DNA of 64,000 nucleotides from UBA721 sp002705165 (GTDB lineage Bacteria; Planctomycetota; Planctomycetia; Pirellulales; Pirellulaceae), in assembly GCA_045565995.1 (NCBI GenBank), contig JBJLEF010000009.1:62001-126000 (forward strand), given 5' to 3'. Below the pieces are notes generated by a model. The model searched no databases. It was given only the letters and a program-made list of their open reading frames with translations, and was not told the origin of the DNA. This document shows, in pieces, positions 9,681-18,606 of the stretch (position 1 is the stretch's first letter; every line of letters starts with the position of its first letter). Made by a program: the position numbers and the translations under genes.

Positions 9681-11516
9681 ATGAATCTCAAAATCAGGCT
9701 CCCCTTAGTGGCTTTGCTGTTTACTTTCTTGGCGGTACCAGCCCTCAAGGCCGAACGCCCAAGTGCTCCTAAGCTTCTTCCGTATAACACCGTTGTATAT
9801 TTGCGGGTCGATGATTTCCCCGCCCTTGGTGATGACTTTTTACGGACATCTTTCGGAAACATTCGTAACGATGCTTCCGTTGCACCTCTGGTAGACCGAC
9901 TTTACAACGAATTTCTAAATGCCTTTCCGCAGGTAGAGGATGAATTGGGGGTAAGCGTCGAGGAATTAATGGACCTACCGACAGGCGAAGTTGCACTTAG
10001 CTTGGCCGTCACCGATACCGGACGACCTATGTTCGCTTTTATTGCAGACGTTGGTGAGAATGTCGATACAGCCACGACTCTTTTGGAACGCGCTGAATTT
10101 GAACACATTAACAACGCCGGTGATCTTTCCGAAGAATTGATCGGCGACACTGAGGTGACGCTTTTCGCCAATCCTGGTGACGATGACGACGTCTACTCCT
10201 TCATCAAAGAAGAGACCGTCGTTTTGTGCAGTAGCGAATTGATGGCCACTCATCTCATAAGCGTGTGGGAAGGCACCGCCACCGAAGCTGATCGAACACT
10301 GGCCGACAATCGCAAATTCACAGACATTATGCGTAATAGCGTAGGGGCTGAAGATTTCCAACCACAAATTAGTTTCTTCGCCGATCCACTGACCCTCATT
10401 AAGTCAACCACTCAGGATAACTTTCAGGCGCAGGCAGTATTAGCTTTACTGCCCACTTTAGGAGTTGACGGATTTAAGGCCGTTGGAGGCTCCTTAATAG
10501 TCGGACCTCCCGGCTTTGATACGATGGCACATTTCCACCTTTCTCTGGGTAGTCCCCGCCGTGGAGTCTTTAATCTTTTGACGCTCGGGGAGGGAGAACT
10601 TAATTCCGAAGACTGGGTCAGCAACGAGATCTCTAACTACGGAACGATGTATTGGGATTTGGAAGCGATGTATGGTGAGTTGACTAAAGTCGTGGATTCG
10701 GTACTTGGAAGCGGATATTTCGAGAATCTAGTCGAAGAGAATGTCAATTTACCGGTGGGAATTAACCTCCAGGAGGACGTCATCGCCCATTTTGGCGGTC
10801 GACTGACGTTCGTCCAGCAAGTGGTGGATCCGGATGTCCTGAACGGCCAGGCCACCGGCATCGGCTTCAAGCTCAAAGAACCTGAGGAATTAGCTGATTT
10901 CCTAGACACATTAATCGAGGAAAAGGCCGCCTGGATGAGTAAACAGTCACACAATGGAGTCACCTACTACCAAACTCCCGGCGGTCGTCCTGGTGGCCCG
11001 GGTGGCACGCCGGATTTGCAGGCCCCCCCAAACCAACCTAACGCACAGCCTACCCGTCCGGGCCCCCCTGGAAATTTCAGAAGGCCGACCCCAACATTTG
11101 CCATCGTTGGAGACACGCTCCTGCTTTCAGACTCAGAACTCGTTGTGTTTAAGGCGATCGACACCCATCAAGGTGGAGAGGACCGACTCGCTGATGCAGA
11201 AGATTTCAAACTTGTCTTAAATACTGTCAAAGCACAAACAGGGGAGTTCAAGCCTTCTGCCATTACATTCAGTCGACCGGAAAAGGGATTGGAATTCTTG
11301 TACAACCTTGGCATGGGTGAAGACGCCCAGTCAGCGTTACAGCAGGGTGCAGAAAACAACGATTTTCTTCGCACTTTGAATTCTGCTTTTCTCGACCATC
11401 CACTTCCGCCTTTCGAGGAAATTTCGAAATACCTGGCTCCCACCGGCGGCGTTCTGTTTAATCGGCCTACCGGCTTACACTTCCTCAGTTTTTCACTTAA
11501 TCCCGAAAACCAATAG
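9681..11516 (+). CDS. Large exported protein of unknown function (planctomycete type)
   Basis: The ATG at 9681 is chosen over the upstream frame start at 9645 because a signal peptide follows directly (LPLVALLFTFLAVPALKAE). The mature protein is about 590 residues with alternating helix and strand predicted by eye. Segments such as LLPYNTVVYLRVDDFPAL and FIADVGENVDTATTLLER resemble the DUF3352-like exported proteins common in planctomycetes. A Pro/Gly-rich linker at about residues 425-460 (TPGGRPGGPGG) divides it into two lobes. There are no catalytic motifs, membrane helices or lipobox. It stands alone with a terminator after it. The family call is tentative and the function unknown. Confidence 0.7.
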   Translation: MNLKIRLPLVALLFTFLAVPALKAERPSAPKLLPYNTVVYLRVDDFPALGDDFLRTSFGNIRNDASVAPLVDRLYNEFLNAFPQVEDELGVSVEELMDLPTGEVALSLAVTDTGRPMFAFIADVGENVDTATTLLERAEFEHINNAGDLSEELIGDTEVTLFANPGDDDDVYSFIKEETVVLCSSELMATHLISVWEGTATEADRTLADNRKFTDIMRNSVGAEDFQPQISFFADPLTLIKSTTQDNFQAQAVLALLPTLGVDGFKAVGGSLIVGPPGFDTMAHFHLSLGSPRRGVFNLLTLGEGELNSEDWVSNEISNYGTMYWDLEAMYGELTKVVDSVLGSGYFENLVEENVNLPVGINLQEDVIAHFGGRLTFVQQVVDPDVLNGQATGIGFKLKEPEELADFLDTLIEEKAAWMSKQSHNGVTYYQTPGGRPGGPGGTPDLQAPPNQPNAQPTRPGPPGNFRRPTPTFAIVGDTLLLSDSELVVFKAIDTHQGGEDRLADAEDFKLVLNTVKAQTGEFKPSAITFSRPEKGLEFLYNLGMGEDAQSALQQGAENNDFLRTLNSAFLDHPLPPFEEISKYLAPTGGVLFNRPTGLHFLSFSLNPENQ

Positions 11517-11542
11517 TTATCATCTATTGAGGGCTGAACTCT

Positions 11543-11577
11543 ACGTCGCTTTTCCCATCGGGATGAGCGGCGTTTTT
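11543..11577 (+). terminator. Terminator downstream of the large exported protein
   Basis: The arms acgtcgct and agcggcgt pair over 8 positions including one G-U, with an inner ccc/ggg helix, followed by ttttt. It separates the exported protein gene from the response regulator. Confidence 0.65.
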
Positions 11578-11660
11578 CACCATGCCTTTGCTGCGCCGCT
11601 TGCCTCGCCAAAATAGTGTGCTAAAGTTCTAATAGAACCATCAAAGGAGGGCTCGGCAAA

Positions 11661-12035
11661 TTGGAACAACTGGTAAAGAAAACGGTGCTAATCGTAGATG
11701 ACGATGCGGATATTCTCGCTTCTGTTAGCTACGCGCTTGAGCAGGCCGGCTACAATGTGCTAACCGCCAATAATGGTGACGATGGACTCGCGTTGGCGAA
11801 AGCTAATAAACCTGACCTTGCGATCCTTGATATGATGATGCCCAAACGCAGCGGATTTCTGGTCATCGAATCATTACGTGAAGAATACCCGGACCCCATC
11901 CATATCATTATGATGACTGCCAATGAAGGAAATCGTCATCAATCTTACGCTGAGTTACTGGGTGTCGCTGATTATCTGCACAAGCCTGTCGCCATTGACA
12001 CGCTCGTCGCCCGTGTGAACGAATTACTTGCTTGA
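11661..12035 (+). CDS. Single-domain response regulator (CheY-like)
   Basis: A 124-residue receiver domain with no output domain. The acidic pocket DDDAD near the N-terminus, the phospho-acceptor aspartate in LAILDMMMPKRSG, the conserved Thr in IIMMTANEG and the Lys in YLHKPVA are all present. It starts with TTG at 11661, supported by an aaaggagg ribosome site ten bases upstream; no ATG fits as well. No histidine kinase lies nearby, so its partner is elsewhere. hemQ follows 52 bases later on the same strand, so the two may be co-transcribed. Stand-alone receivers usually act by protein-protein contact or in phosphorelays. Confidence 0.9.
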   Translation: MEQLVKKTVLIVDDDADILASVSYALEQAGYNVLTANNGDDGLALAKANKPDLAILDMMMPKRSGFLVIESLREEYPDPIHIIMMTANEGNRHQSYAELLGVADYLHKPVAIDTLVARVNELLA

Positions 12036-12087
12036 ACAAATATGTTTTTCTTTTGTACCATCCACTTGCTGAAATAAACTCCTCACC

Positions 12088-12924
12088 ATGAATCGCCCAC
12101 CGCATACACAAAATCTGCCTGAACCATCGGTCATACCCCAGGAGGGTTGGCACTGTTCTCATTTCTACTATTCTTTTGATCGCGTGGCCCTTCAGGGATT
12201 CTCCGACGACGAGCTCACCATCGCCAAAGAACAATTCTGCCAGGTACTGGCGTTGAATGAGGATGGACCTGAACGATTACAAGTCAGCATTGTCTCCGGC
12301 CATAAAGCAGACTTCGGCCTGATGATCATGGATCCCAATCCACTCACAATAGACCGTACTCACCAAAACCTGCTTAACACTAAACTCGGCGCGACGCTAA
12401 CGACTACGTATAGTTTTGTTTCAGTCACAGAGATCTCTGAGTACGTCCCCACACTCGAACAATACGCTGCGCGATTGGTCGAAGATGGTGAAGAAATTGA
12501 CAGCCCATCTTATGAAGCGAAGCTCAATGCCTACAAGCAACGCGAGCCCATCATGCGTAAACAACGGCTGACGCCGGATTTCCCAGTCTGGCCGGCAACC
12601 TGCTTCTATCCGATGAACAAAATCCGTATCCCACATGCAAACTGGTTCATGATGGACCACTCTGAACGTAATAAGCTGATGGCAGAACATGCCCGCAGCG
12701 GAATGGCCTTCGCTGGTAAAGTACAACAACTTATCACCACTTCCGTTGGACTCGACGACTGGGAATGGGGTGTCACACTTTGGGCAAGAAATCCCGAGTA
12801 TCTAAAAGACATCGTCTATCTTATGCGTTTTGACGAAGCCAGTGCGAAGTACGCTGAATTCGGTCCATTTTACACCAGCTATATTGCCTCCGCAGACGAA
12901 GTGTTAGCGCACTGTGGCATTTAG
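12088..12924 (+). CDS. hemQ: Coproheme decarboxylase (chlorite dismutase family)
   Basis: Last enzyme of the coproporphyrin-dependent haem pathway; it oxidatively decarboxylates Fe-coproporphyrin III to haem b. The 278-residue length fits the family. Key residues are visible: the FYPMNKIR motif gives Tyr174 and Lys178, matching the catalytic Tyr145/Lys149 pair of Gram-positive enzymes. The proximal haem ligand is His201 in LMAEHARSGM, followed by QLITTSVGLDDWEWGVTLW and the MRFDEASAKYAEFGPF signature. The N-terminal half is the degenerate first ferredoxin-like domain of the family. The neighbouring response regulator may be incidental. Confidence 0.93.
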   Translation: MNRPPHTQNLPEPSVIPQEGWHCSHFYYSFDRVALQGFSDDELTIAKEQFCQVLALNEDGPERLQVSIVSGHKADFGLMIMDPNPLTIDRTHQNLLNTKLGATLTTTYSFVSVTEISEYVPTLEQYAARLVEDGEEIDSPSYEAKLNAYKQREPIMRKQRLTPDFPVWPATCFYPMNKIRIPHANWFMMDHSERNKLMAEHARSGMAFAGKVQQLITTSVGLDDWEWGVTLWARNPEYLKDIVYLMRFDEASAKYAEFGPFYTSYIASADEVLAHCGI

Positions 12925-12949
12925 GTAATACAAGCCGGCTTTTAGAAGA

Positions 12950-13834
12950 TCACTTATCCGATGGTTCGATGCCAACTGGCTCGTCTTCGGGAGAGGGGAT
13001 TTTGGGCGGTTGCTTACCGGCTTCAATGGCCTGAGCCCACTGTTTAATATGGGTCAGGATTTCAGCATTCGAGTCTAGCCTTCGTGGCGTTTTCTTGGTC
13101 ATCTTGCCCGGTCGATTTACCATAATCAAACGTACCGGAGTCCCTACTTCAGGTAACCTTGCCGAATTGGCGTGATACTCCAAAAAGTTATTGTCTTTGG
13201 TACTTTCGACCGCAATATCCATCGTTGCCGTTGGGAAGTTAGACACGCAAATCATGGCTCCATCGTCAGCATAGTAGCGTCTTTCTCCTGTCGATGAATC
13301 TTTCCAGAACCCACTACCGGCAAATACCCATGCATGGTCGAGTGTTTTCTTACTACGCCCTTTCGTGACCCAATCCTGGGCAAACGCCGCTTGTATCTTT
13401 TCCTCGCTGTCTTTCCAAACGCAGATGATATCGATTACCGAACCGCTGGCTGGTATATACTCCGGATCAAATTTAACTGGCTTACCGGTTTTTGCGCCGA
13501 TTGCCAGGAGAGCAGCGTGTACAAACCTCGACGAGGACTTGACTGCGACGACTGACTCATGCTCTTTGGTCCCCGCTGGACATGCGAACATTTCAAGCGG
13601 CCCTACTGTCAAGCAAACTTCACCGTCAGCGACTACCCATTTTCGGCTAAGATCAACCCACAGTCCGCCATCAGGCAATAACGACAGGACTGACGCCCCT
13701 TTTTCCAGAGACTTGAACTGCTTCTCTTTCACGCTTTTCTCTGCAGGGACCCCGGCGGAGCCTCCATTTTGTGCCGTCGCACCAACCGCCAAAAGCGAAA
13801 CACCCAACCAAGCCAGAATATACAATCTGTTCAT
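12950..13834 (-). CDS. Exported YdjY-domain protein
   Basis: The start is at the ATG at 13834, preceded by an aacgagg ribosome site; the longer frame to 13870 would overlap the upstream gene. A signal peptide (LYILAWLGVSLLAVGATAQ) is followed by one or two YdjY-like domains, recognised by PLEMFACPAGTKEHESVVAV, then FVHAALLAIGAKTGKPVKF and YIPASGSVIDI, and a second part with DHAWVFAGSGFW. YdjY is a cysteine-containing domain of unknown function frequent in planctomycetes. The gene is the last of a leftward four-gene run. The C-terminus is polar and Pro-rich and probably disordered. Confidence 0.82.
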   Translation of the reverse strand: MNRLYILAWLGVSLLAVGATAQNGGSAGVPAEKSVKEKQFKSLEKGASVLSLLPDGGLWVDLSRKWVVADGEVCLTVGPLEMFACPAGTKEHESVVAVKSSSRFVHAALLAIGAKTGKPVKFDPEYIPASGSVIDIICVWKDSEEKIQAAFAQDWVTKGRSKKTLDHAWVFAGSGFWKDSSTGERRYYADDGAMICVSNFPTATMDIAVESTKDNNFLEYHANSARLPEVGTPVRLIMVNRPGKMTKKTPRRLDSNAEILTHIKQWAQAIEAGKQPPKIPSPEDEPVGIEPSDK

Positions 13835-13862
13835 CACAACAAACCTCGTTATCGTTTGACAA

Positions 13863-15440
13863 CTATTCAATCTCTACATACTCGTAAACCGTGCCGTCTT
13901 CCAAAAACTCACCAAACGCGAACTCGGAAGAATAGTTTTGCCCTAACAAAGTTCGATTCCCGAATTCGGTCAACGAACGATATAAGACCCAGTTTTTCTT
14001 ACCAATCTGAATTCGATAACCTGTAGCTACGTCAGCTGGCTGGATATTTAATTCTTCGGCAACCGTAAGCTGCCGCCAAGTATAATCTTTGGTGACCGCT
14101 TTGCCTGATAGCACCATAAGTAAAGGCGCGTAAAGGCCTGCGGCTTCCTCCGCAGTCACATCGTAGGTGAGCAATCCAGCCTTATCAGTGAGACTGCCGC
14201 AGCGAGTTCCAACCCGCCATTCAGGCAGCGCCAGTGGCAACACCATCCCGACAGGATCTTTGCTCCACAAAAACCCCTCCGCATGATCTTCCGACGGGTA
14301 GAAACTGATTCCTTCACCATATCGATAAGCCTGTTGGAGCTGAATCGCACCGCGGCGGCCATCGCCAAGAACTACATCTCCGACCAATACTAAATTCTCT
14401 TCCTTGGCCAAAAGAAATTGTTTCTGAAGTTTCCAACCTCCGGAAAAACTGATTTCCAGCTCTAGATATTCAACATCTTCATCGCTTTCCCAACAAACTT
14501 CTTCCCATGCTCCGAGAGGAGAGAGCGACATTCCATCGACCACCAGATTTGAAGCAACGTTGCCACGGAATAACAGAACCCCAGCAGAGACGATATCCAC
14601 ATACACATCCTGCTGTTCATAGCGAATATAGAGTTCACAACGCTTAGAATCCCAACCAGATCGCATCACGACAACCTGCGACTCAGCTGAGTGGAGCGTT
14701 GCATCGGGCAGGTAGTGATGCTCGATGGGATTTGCAAACTCTCGCTGCGTATATCCCATGTGAGATGCGAGGCGTCTATCGGAAAGGTCCCCACCCAGCT
14801 TTAGCAATAAGGCAATAAAGGGTTTCGCTAACTTGATCTCGCCGCCGTCAGCCAACCCGCTAATCGCTCGTTTACCGGTCGAACAAAGCAACAGCTGGCG
14901 AGCTGTCCATTCAAATGTTGCAATAAAGCTTTTCTTTAGTTTGAGATTAATCTGTTTTCGTCTTGAAGCGGCAATACATCTGGTCCATGTTGCCACGATA
15001 GCTGCATACCAGCCGAAATGTCGGGCCCTGACGACCCCCTCTTCGTCAAACAATACATTGGCGGATTCAGCTAAGAGCGAAGCTGCCCCTTTTAAGAGTT
15101 TGCGGACGACTTTATTGTTGGGACTAATTCCTGCCAGAACTGCCGGGATCTCAACCCCGGCGATTAATACGTTCCACGGATTGTTTTCCAGTTGATGACT
15201 GTTAACCACTTCCTCTGCGTATGAAGCGAGGCCTGTAATATCCTCTTCCCTCGACTCATCACTCTTGGCACACTCGTTTAAGGCATAGGCAGCTTCCAAG
15301 GCCCCTAATACAGCACTAGCCGAACAATCCCGTCGCTCCGCATTCTCTCGCCAGGCCCGTAGGAAATCACCTTGTTCACGAAGGTAATTTGGTAAGCCCC
15401 AATAAAGAGCCTTAGGGGATTTCAATAGCAGTTCATACAT
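13863..15440 (-). CDS. Heparinase II/III-like protein, function unknown
   Basis: A 525-residue protein without signal peptide or membrane helix. The first about 230 residues are helical and the remainder is rich in beta strands. This alpha-toroid plus beta-sandwich layout, with HHYLPDATLHSAESQVVVMR at about residue 241 and SGWDSKRCELYIRY after it, resembles heparinase II/III-family proteins. I cannot identify the catalytic Tyr/His pair with confidence, so enzymatic activity is not claimed. It lies between a YggS-like gene and a YdjY gene on the same strand with short gaps, consistent with one operon. It could instead be a planctomycete-specific family that only shares this fold. Confidence 0.65.
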   Translation of the reverse strand: MYELLLKSPKALYWGLPNYLREQGDFLRAWRENAERRDCSASAVLGALEAAYALNECAKSDESREEDITGLASYAEEVVNSHQLENNPWNVLIAGVEIPAVLAGISPNNKVVRKLLKGAASLLAESANVLFDEEGVVRARHFGWYAAIVATWTRCIAASRRKQINLKLKKSFIATFEWTARQLLLCSTGKRAISGLADGGEIKLAKPFIALLLKLGGDLSDRRLASHMGYTQREFANPIEHHYLPDATLHSAESQVVVMRSGWDSKRCELYIRYEQQDVYVDIVSAGVLLFRGNVASNLVVDGMSLSPLGAWEEVCWESDEDVEYLELEISFSGGWKLQKQFLLAKEENLVLVGDVVLGDGRRGAIQLQQAYRYGEGISFYPSEDHAEGFLWSKDPVGMVLPLALPEWRVGTRCGSLTDKAGLLTYDVTAEEAAGLYAPLLMVLSGKAVTKDYTWRQLTVAEELNIQPADVATGYRIQIGKKNWVLYRSLTEFGNRTLLGQNYSSEFAFGEFLEDGTVYEYVEIE

Positions 15441-15515
15441 CCCGTCTTTAGCTTCCTGCTTAAATGCCTTCGCTTTTGCATCAAAAACGATTTACTCGAT
15501 ATAAACACTACGCAG

Positions 15516-16220
15516 CTATGAACGCGGGATTCCCTCGAACAAACTGCTGCCCACGCGGACAATCGTAGCTCCATGCTCAATGGCTATATGATAGTCTCGG
15601 CTCATACCCATCGATAGCTCGTCTAGCTCTACATTGTCCGGTTTTGAGCTTTCCAGCCGTTCTTTCAGAGTCCGCAGCGATTCAAACTCCGTGGCGGCGC
15701 CATCTAATCCAGAATGTAAACCTGCCATCGCCATCAGCCCCCGGACACGAAGGAAGGACAACCCCGCACATTCCTCGAGCACTGACTCCATTTCATTGGG
15801 CATAAATCCATGCTTCGCTTCTTCACCTGAAACATTTATTTCCAATAACACCTCTTGAGTTGCTTGCACCCGCTCCGCCTCTTTATTTATTTCAACCAGC
15901 AACCGCATACTGTCGCCAGCATGGAACAGATGGATGAAGGGTAGCGAACGCCGGACTTTGTTGCGTTGCAAATGACCTATCTGGTGCCACCGAATTGGCA
16001 GAGTGTCGAGTGACATCGCTTTATCCCACAACTGTTGAGGGCGGTTCTCGCCAAGATCAAATAAACCGGCTTCAGCTACCATGCGCGTAACCTCTTCACC
16101 GAAATACTTACAGACTCCAACCAAAGTAACGTCCGCTGCTAAACGCCCAGACTTCTCCGCACACTCGGCAATCGTCTCTCTCACTTTGGCAATATTGTCC
16201 GCAATCAACGCCGAACTCAT
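15516..16220 (-). CDS. YggS/PROSC-type PLP homeostasis protein
   Basis: A 234-residue member of the single-domain alanine-racemase-fold family that binds pyridoxal phosphate without known catalysis and helps PLP and amino-acid homeostasis. The PLP lysine is Lys38 in LVGVCKYF. GENRPQQLWDK, RWHQIGHLQRNK and the C-terminal LSMGMSRDYHIAIEHGATIVR phosphate-binding region are all in place (the last split here as LSMGMSRDYHIAIEHGA then TIVRVGSSLFE). Its ATG overlaps the stop of the upstream isomerase-like gene by four bases, showing translational coupling. Two PLP enzymes lie nearby at 17.1 and 42.3 kb, but the family is general. Confidence 0.93.
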   Translation of the reverse strand: MSSALIADNIAKVRETIAECAEKSGRLAADVTLVGVCKYFGEEVTRMVAEAGLFDLGENRPQQLWDKAMSLDTLPIRWHQIGHLQRNKVRRSLPFIHLFHAGDSMRLLVEINKEAERVQATQEVLLEINVSGEEAKHGFMPNEMESVLEECAGLSFLRVRGLMAMAGLHSGLDGAATEFESLRTLKERLESSKPDNVELDELSMGMSRDYHIAIEHGATIVRVGSSLFEGIPRS

Positions 16221-17044
16221 AGCTCAAATCCTCCTTGTCCCTGTAACCACGTTTGCCATTGATAAAGCGATTCGGCGGTCACGCGTTCCACTTCCGGTGA
16301 GGATGTGAATTCAAACATTATGGGGCCGTGATACCCTGACTTTAAGAACTCTTGTACCACTCTCGGCCAGGGGACGTCTCCGTCACAGAGTTCTGTCTCA
16401 ATCACCCCGCTATTTGCTTGTTTTACGTGCAGCATCGAGATCTCTGATTTATCTATCATGTCAACGATTTCCAGCATTCGTTCCGCCTCACGAGATAGTG
16501 AAAGGTTCGCCGGATCAAAACAAAGCCAGAGATTGCCAGTCTGGCTTCGCTGGCGGGCTTCCTGAAAAACCGGCCAAAAGATATCCCATGTCTGGAACGA
16601 ATGTTCAATGGTAAGTCGAATCCCATCGTCGTCAAGATCATCGGCCACCTGCACCAGACTTTCAACGGTCTTAGTCAAGTTTGCCTCAGCCATGTCGTTG
16701 TCGCTAATCACGTCCACCAGTCGCAAATGAGCATCTCCGTTTCCACAGGCCAGCGCTACGTCCCGACCTAACTGCAAATCGCACGCACTGCTGTCAAACG
16801 AACCCGAAAAGAATGGAAAACTCATCGCATAATCAAAACGACAATGATGATGTGCCTGAGCAATCGCCTTAAGTTCATGTAGATGCGGATCGTGATGTGT
16901 AGGTTCTAAGTCCCCCATAGACCCCTGACGCAATTCGATATCGCGCATTTCTAAATCAGCGGCATGGCCTATCAAATCGCGCAGACCGACGTTGTTTTGC
17001 AGATAGAAATTCCAGCAATTACTAACGATTCCGGTATTAAGCAT
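16217..17044 (-). CDS. Sugar phosphate isomerase/epimerase (xylose-isomerase-like TIM barrel)
   Basis: A 275-residue TIM-barrel protein. Metal-ligand-like residues of the family are visible in order: Glu in TIEHSFQTW, Asp in LCFDPANLSL, His in SMLHVKQANSG and Glu in GPIMFEFTSS. The start is ATG 17044 (GTG 17047 is in frame), after an aggaagagg site. It is probably cytoplasmic, as no signal is seen. Substrate cannot be told from sequence; planctomycetes have many paralogues acting on sugars, inositols and other polyols. It heads the leftward operon and overlaps the YggS-like gene by 4 bases. Confidence 0.85.
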   Translation of the reverse strand: MLNTGIVSNCWNFYLQNNVGLRDLIGHAADLEMRDIELRQGSMGDLEPTHHDPHLHELKAIAQAHHHCRFDYAMSFPFFSGSFDSSACDLQLGRDVALACGNGDAHLRLVDVISDNDMAEANLTKTVESLVQVADDLDDDGIRLTIEHSFQTWDIFWPVFQEARQRSQTGNLWLCFDPANLSLSREAERMLEIVDMIDKSEISMLHVKQANSGVIETELCDGDVPWPRVVQEFLKSGYHGPIMFEFTSSPEVERVTAESLYQWQTWLQGQGGFEL

Positions 17045-17112
17045 CACTTCCTCTTCCTGCCTCTTGTTTTACCATATAAAGCAGAGACTTTAAGTTCCCA
17101 TCGGACCCTGAC

Positions 17113-18549
17113 ATGCAAATCTCTGACAATAATTCACCACTGGAATTGACTGCCGACCAATTGCGTCAGGATATTGAAATGACGCTGGAACATCTCGGCC
17201 AGCATATCACCACGCTTGATCAACAGCCAGCATGGGATTTACCCGACAAATCAGCCGGCGGAATTCCCCCGCGTGAAAGGATGCCTGAACATGGTCTCCC
17301 TCTGGAACACGTACTGGACGACCTGTTCAATCATCGCCTTAATCCCAGCTATAATCCATCCTGTGGAGGATACCTGGCATATGTACCAGGTGGTGGACTC
17401 CCGCACGCCGCAATTGCCGATCTCATTAGCGGTATTCTCAATAAATTCGTGACTCTTTGGCAGGTCGCACCCGGCTTTGCCAATATCGAGGCTGATGTTG
17501 TCGAGTGGTTTGCCAGTTTGGTTGGTTACCCCAGTGGTAGTGGGGGGTACCTTACCACCGGCGGTTCTATGGCGAACTGGTCTGCCATTGTGACCGCTCG
17601 ACGGACACTACTAGGCGATAATTTCCTCGGTGGAACGATCTACACGACCTCTCAGGCACATCATAGTGTAACGAAGGCTGCGGTCCTCGCGGGCTTTCCT
17701 GAGCAAAACATCCGGCAGGTAGATACGGTGAATTTGGCTCTATCGATACCCCATCTCGAAGAATTAATCGAAGAAGACCGAAACAAAGGCCTACGACCGT
17801 TCTTAGTTGTTGCTAATGCCGGGACCACCAATACCGGAACGGTGGATCCGCTCGTAGCGATATCACAAGTCTGTAAACAATCAGAAATGTGGCTACATAC
17901 AGATGCGGCTTATGGCGGATTTTTCATGTTCACCGAGCGTGGTAAAACGATCCTGCATGGCTTAGCGTTATCCGATTCGATGACGCTAGACCCTCACAAG
18001 GGACTTTTCCTCCCCTATGGGACAGGCTGCTTACTGGTGAAGGACGTAGCACATTTAGAGTTGGCTCATAAAGTATCCGCCAAATACCTGCCTCCTTTTC
18101 AGGACGATGACAATCACGTTGATTTCTGCGGGTTGTCTCCTGAGTTGTCACGCGATTTTCGTGGCTTACGAATCTGGCTGCCATTTAAATTGTATGGAGC
18201 TCCTGTCTTTGGTAGCTATTTGGATGAAAAATTAGACCTCTGTAATCTTGCGTATCAGAAACTCTCTAGCCTGGAAAGTATTGAGACACTGGCCGCGCCG
18301 ACGCTGTCTACCTTTGCGTTCCGCTACAATCCTGTCGCAAACAACCTGTCTGACGGCGAGTTAAATGAGCTTAATCAGCGGTTCCTGACGGAACTCAATT
18401 CCTCGAAGCGATTTCTTCTCTCCTCCACCTATCTGGGTGATGTATTCACCATTCGAATTTGCGTTCTCTCTTTCCGGACGCATGCAACGCACATCAACAA
18501 CTGCATCGCGGAAGTCATCCGGGTGGTAGAACAATTCGATAACGCCTAG
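17113..18549 (+). CDS. PLP-dependent group II decarboxylase (aromatic amino acid decarboxylase-like)
   Basis: A 478-residue fold-type I PLP enzyme. The PLP lysine is Lys296 in TLDPHKGLFLPYG, Asp264 in LHTDAAYGGFF binds the pyridine nitrogen, and the ring-stacking His is in TSQAHHSVTKAA. The N-terminal NPSCGGYLAYVPGGG matches the substrate-side loop of tyrosine/DOPA/tryptophan decarboxylases. The exact amino acid cannot be assigned; the family also contains glutamate and 2,4-diaminobutyrate decarboxylases and aldehyde-producing variants. It is the first gene of a rightward run leading into the Nramp-like transporter 57 bases later, so a transport-metabolism link is possible but speculative. 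Confidence 0.88.
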   Translation: MQISDNNSPLELTADQLRQDIEMTLEHLGQHITTLDQQPAWDLPDKSAGGIPPRERMPEHGLPLEHVLDDLFNHRLNPSYNPSCGGYLAYVPGGGLPHAAIADLISGILNKFVTLWQVAPGFANIEADVVEWFASLVGYPSGSGGYLTTGGSMANWSAIVTARRTLLGDNFLGGTIYTTSQAHHSVTKAAVLAGFPEQNIRQVDTVNLALSIPHLEELIEEDRNKGLRPFLVVANAGTTNTGTVDPLVAISQVCKQSEMWLHTDAAYGGFFMFTERGKTILHGLALSDSMTLDPHKGLFLPYGTGCLLVKDVAHLELAHKVSAKYLPPFQDDDNHVDFCGLSPELSRDFRGLRIWLPFKLYGAPVFGSYLDEKLDLCNLAYQKLSSLESIETLAAPTLSTFAFRYNPVANNLSDGELNELNQRFLTELNSSKRFLLSSTYLGDVFTIRICVLSFRTHATHINNCIAEVIRVVEQFDNA

Positions 18550-18606
18550 CACATCCATCCGTTACAATATTGGATTAACTGCAAATCTTTCCTGGAGCCT
18601 CCCGTA

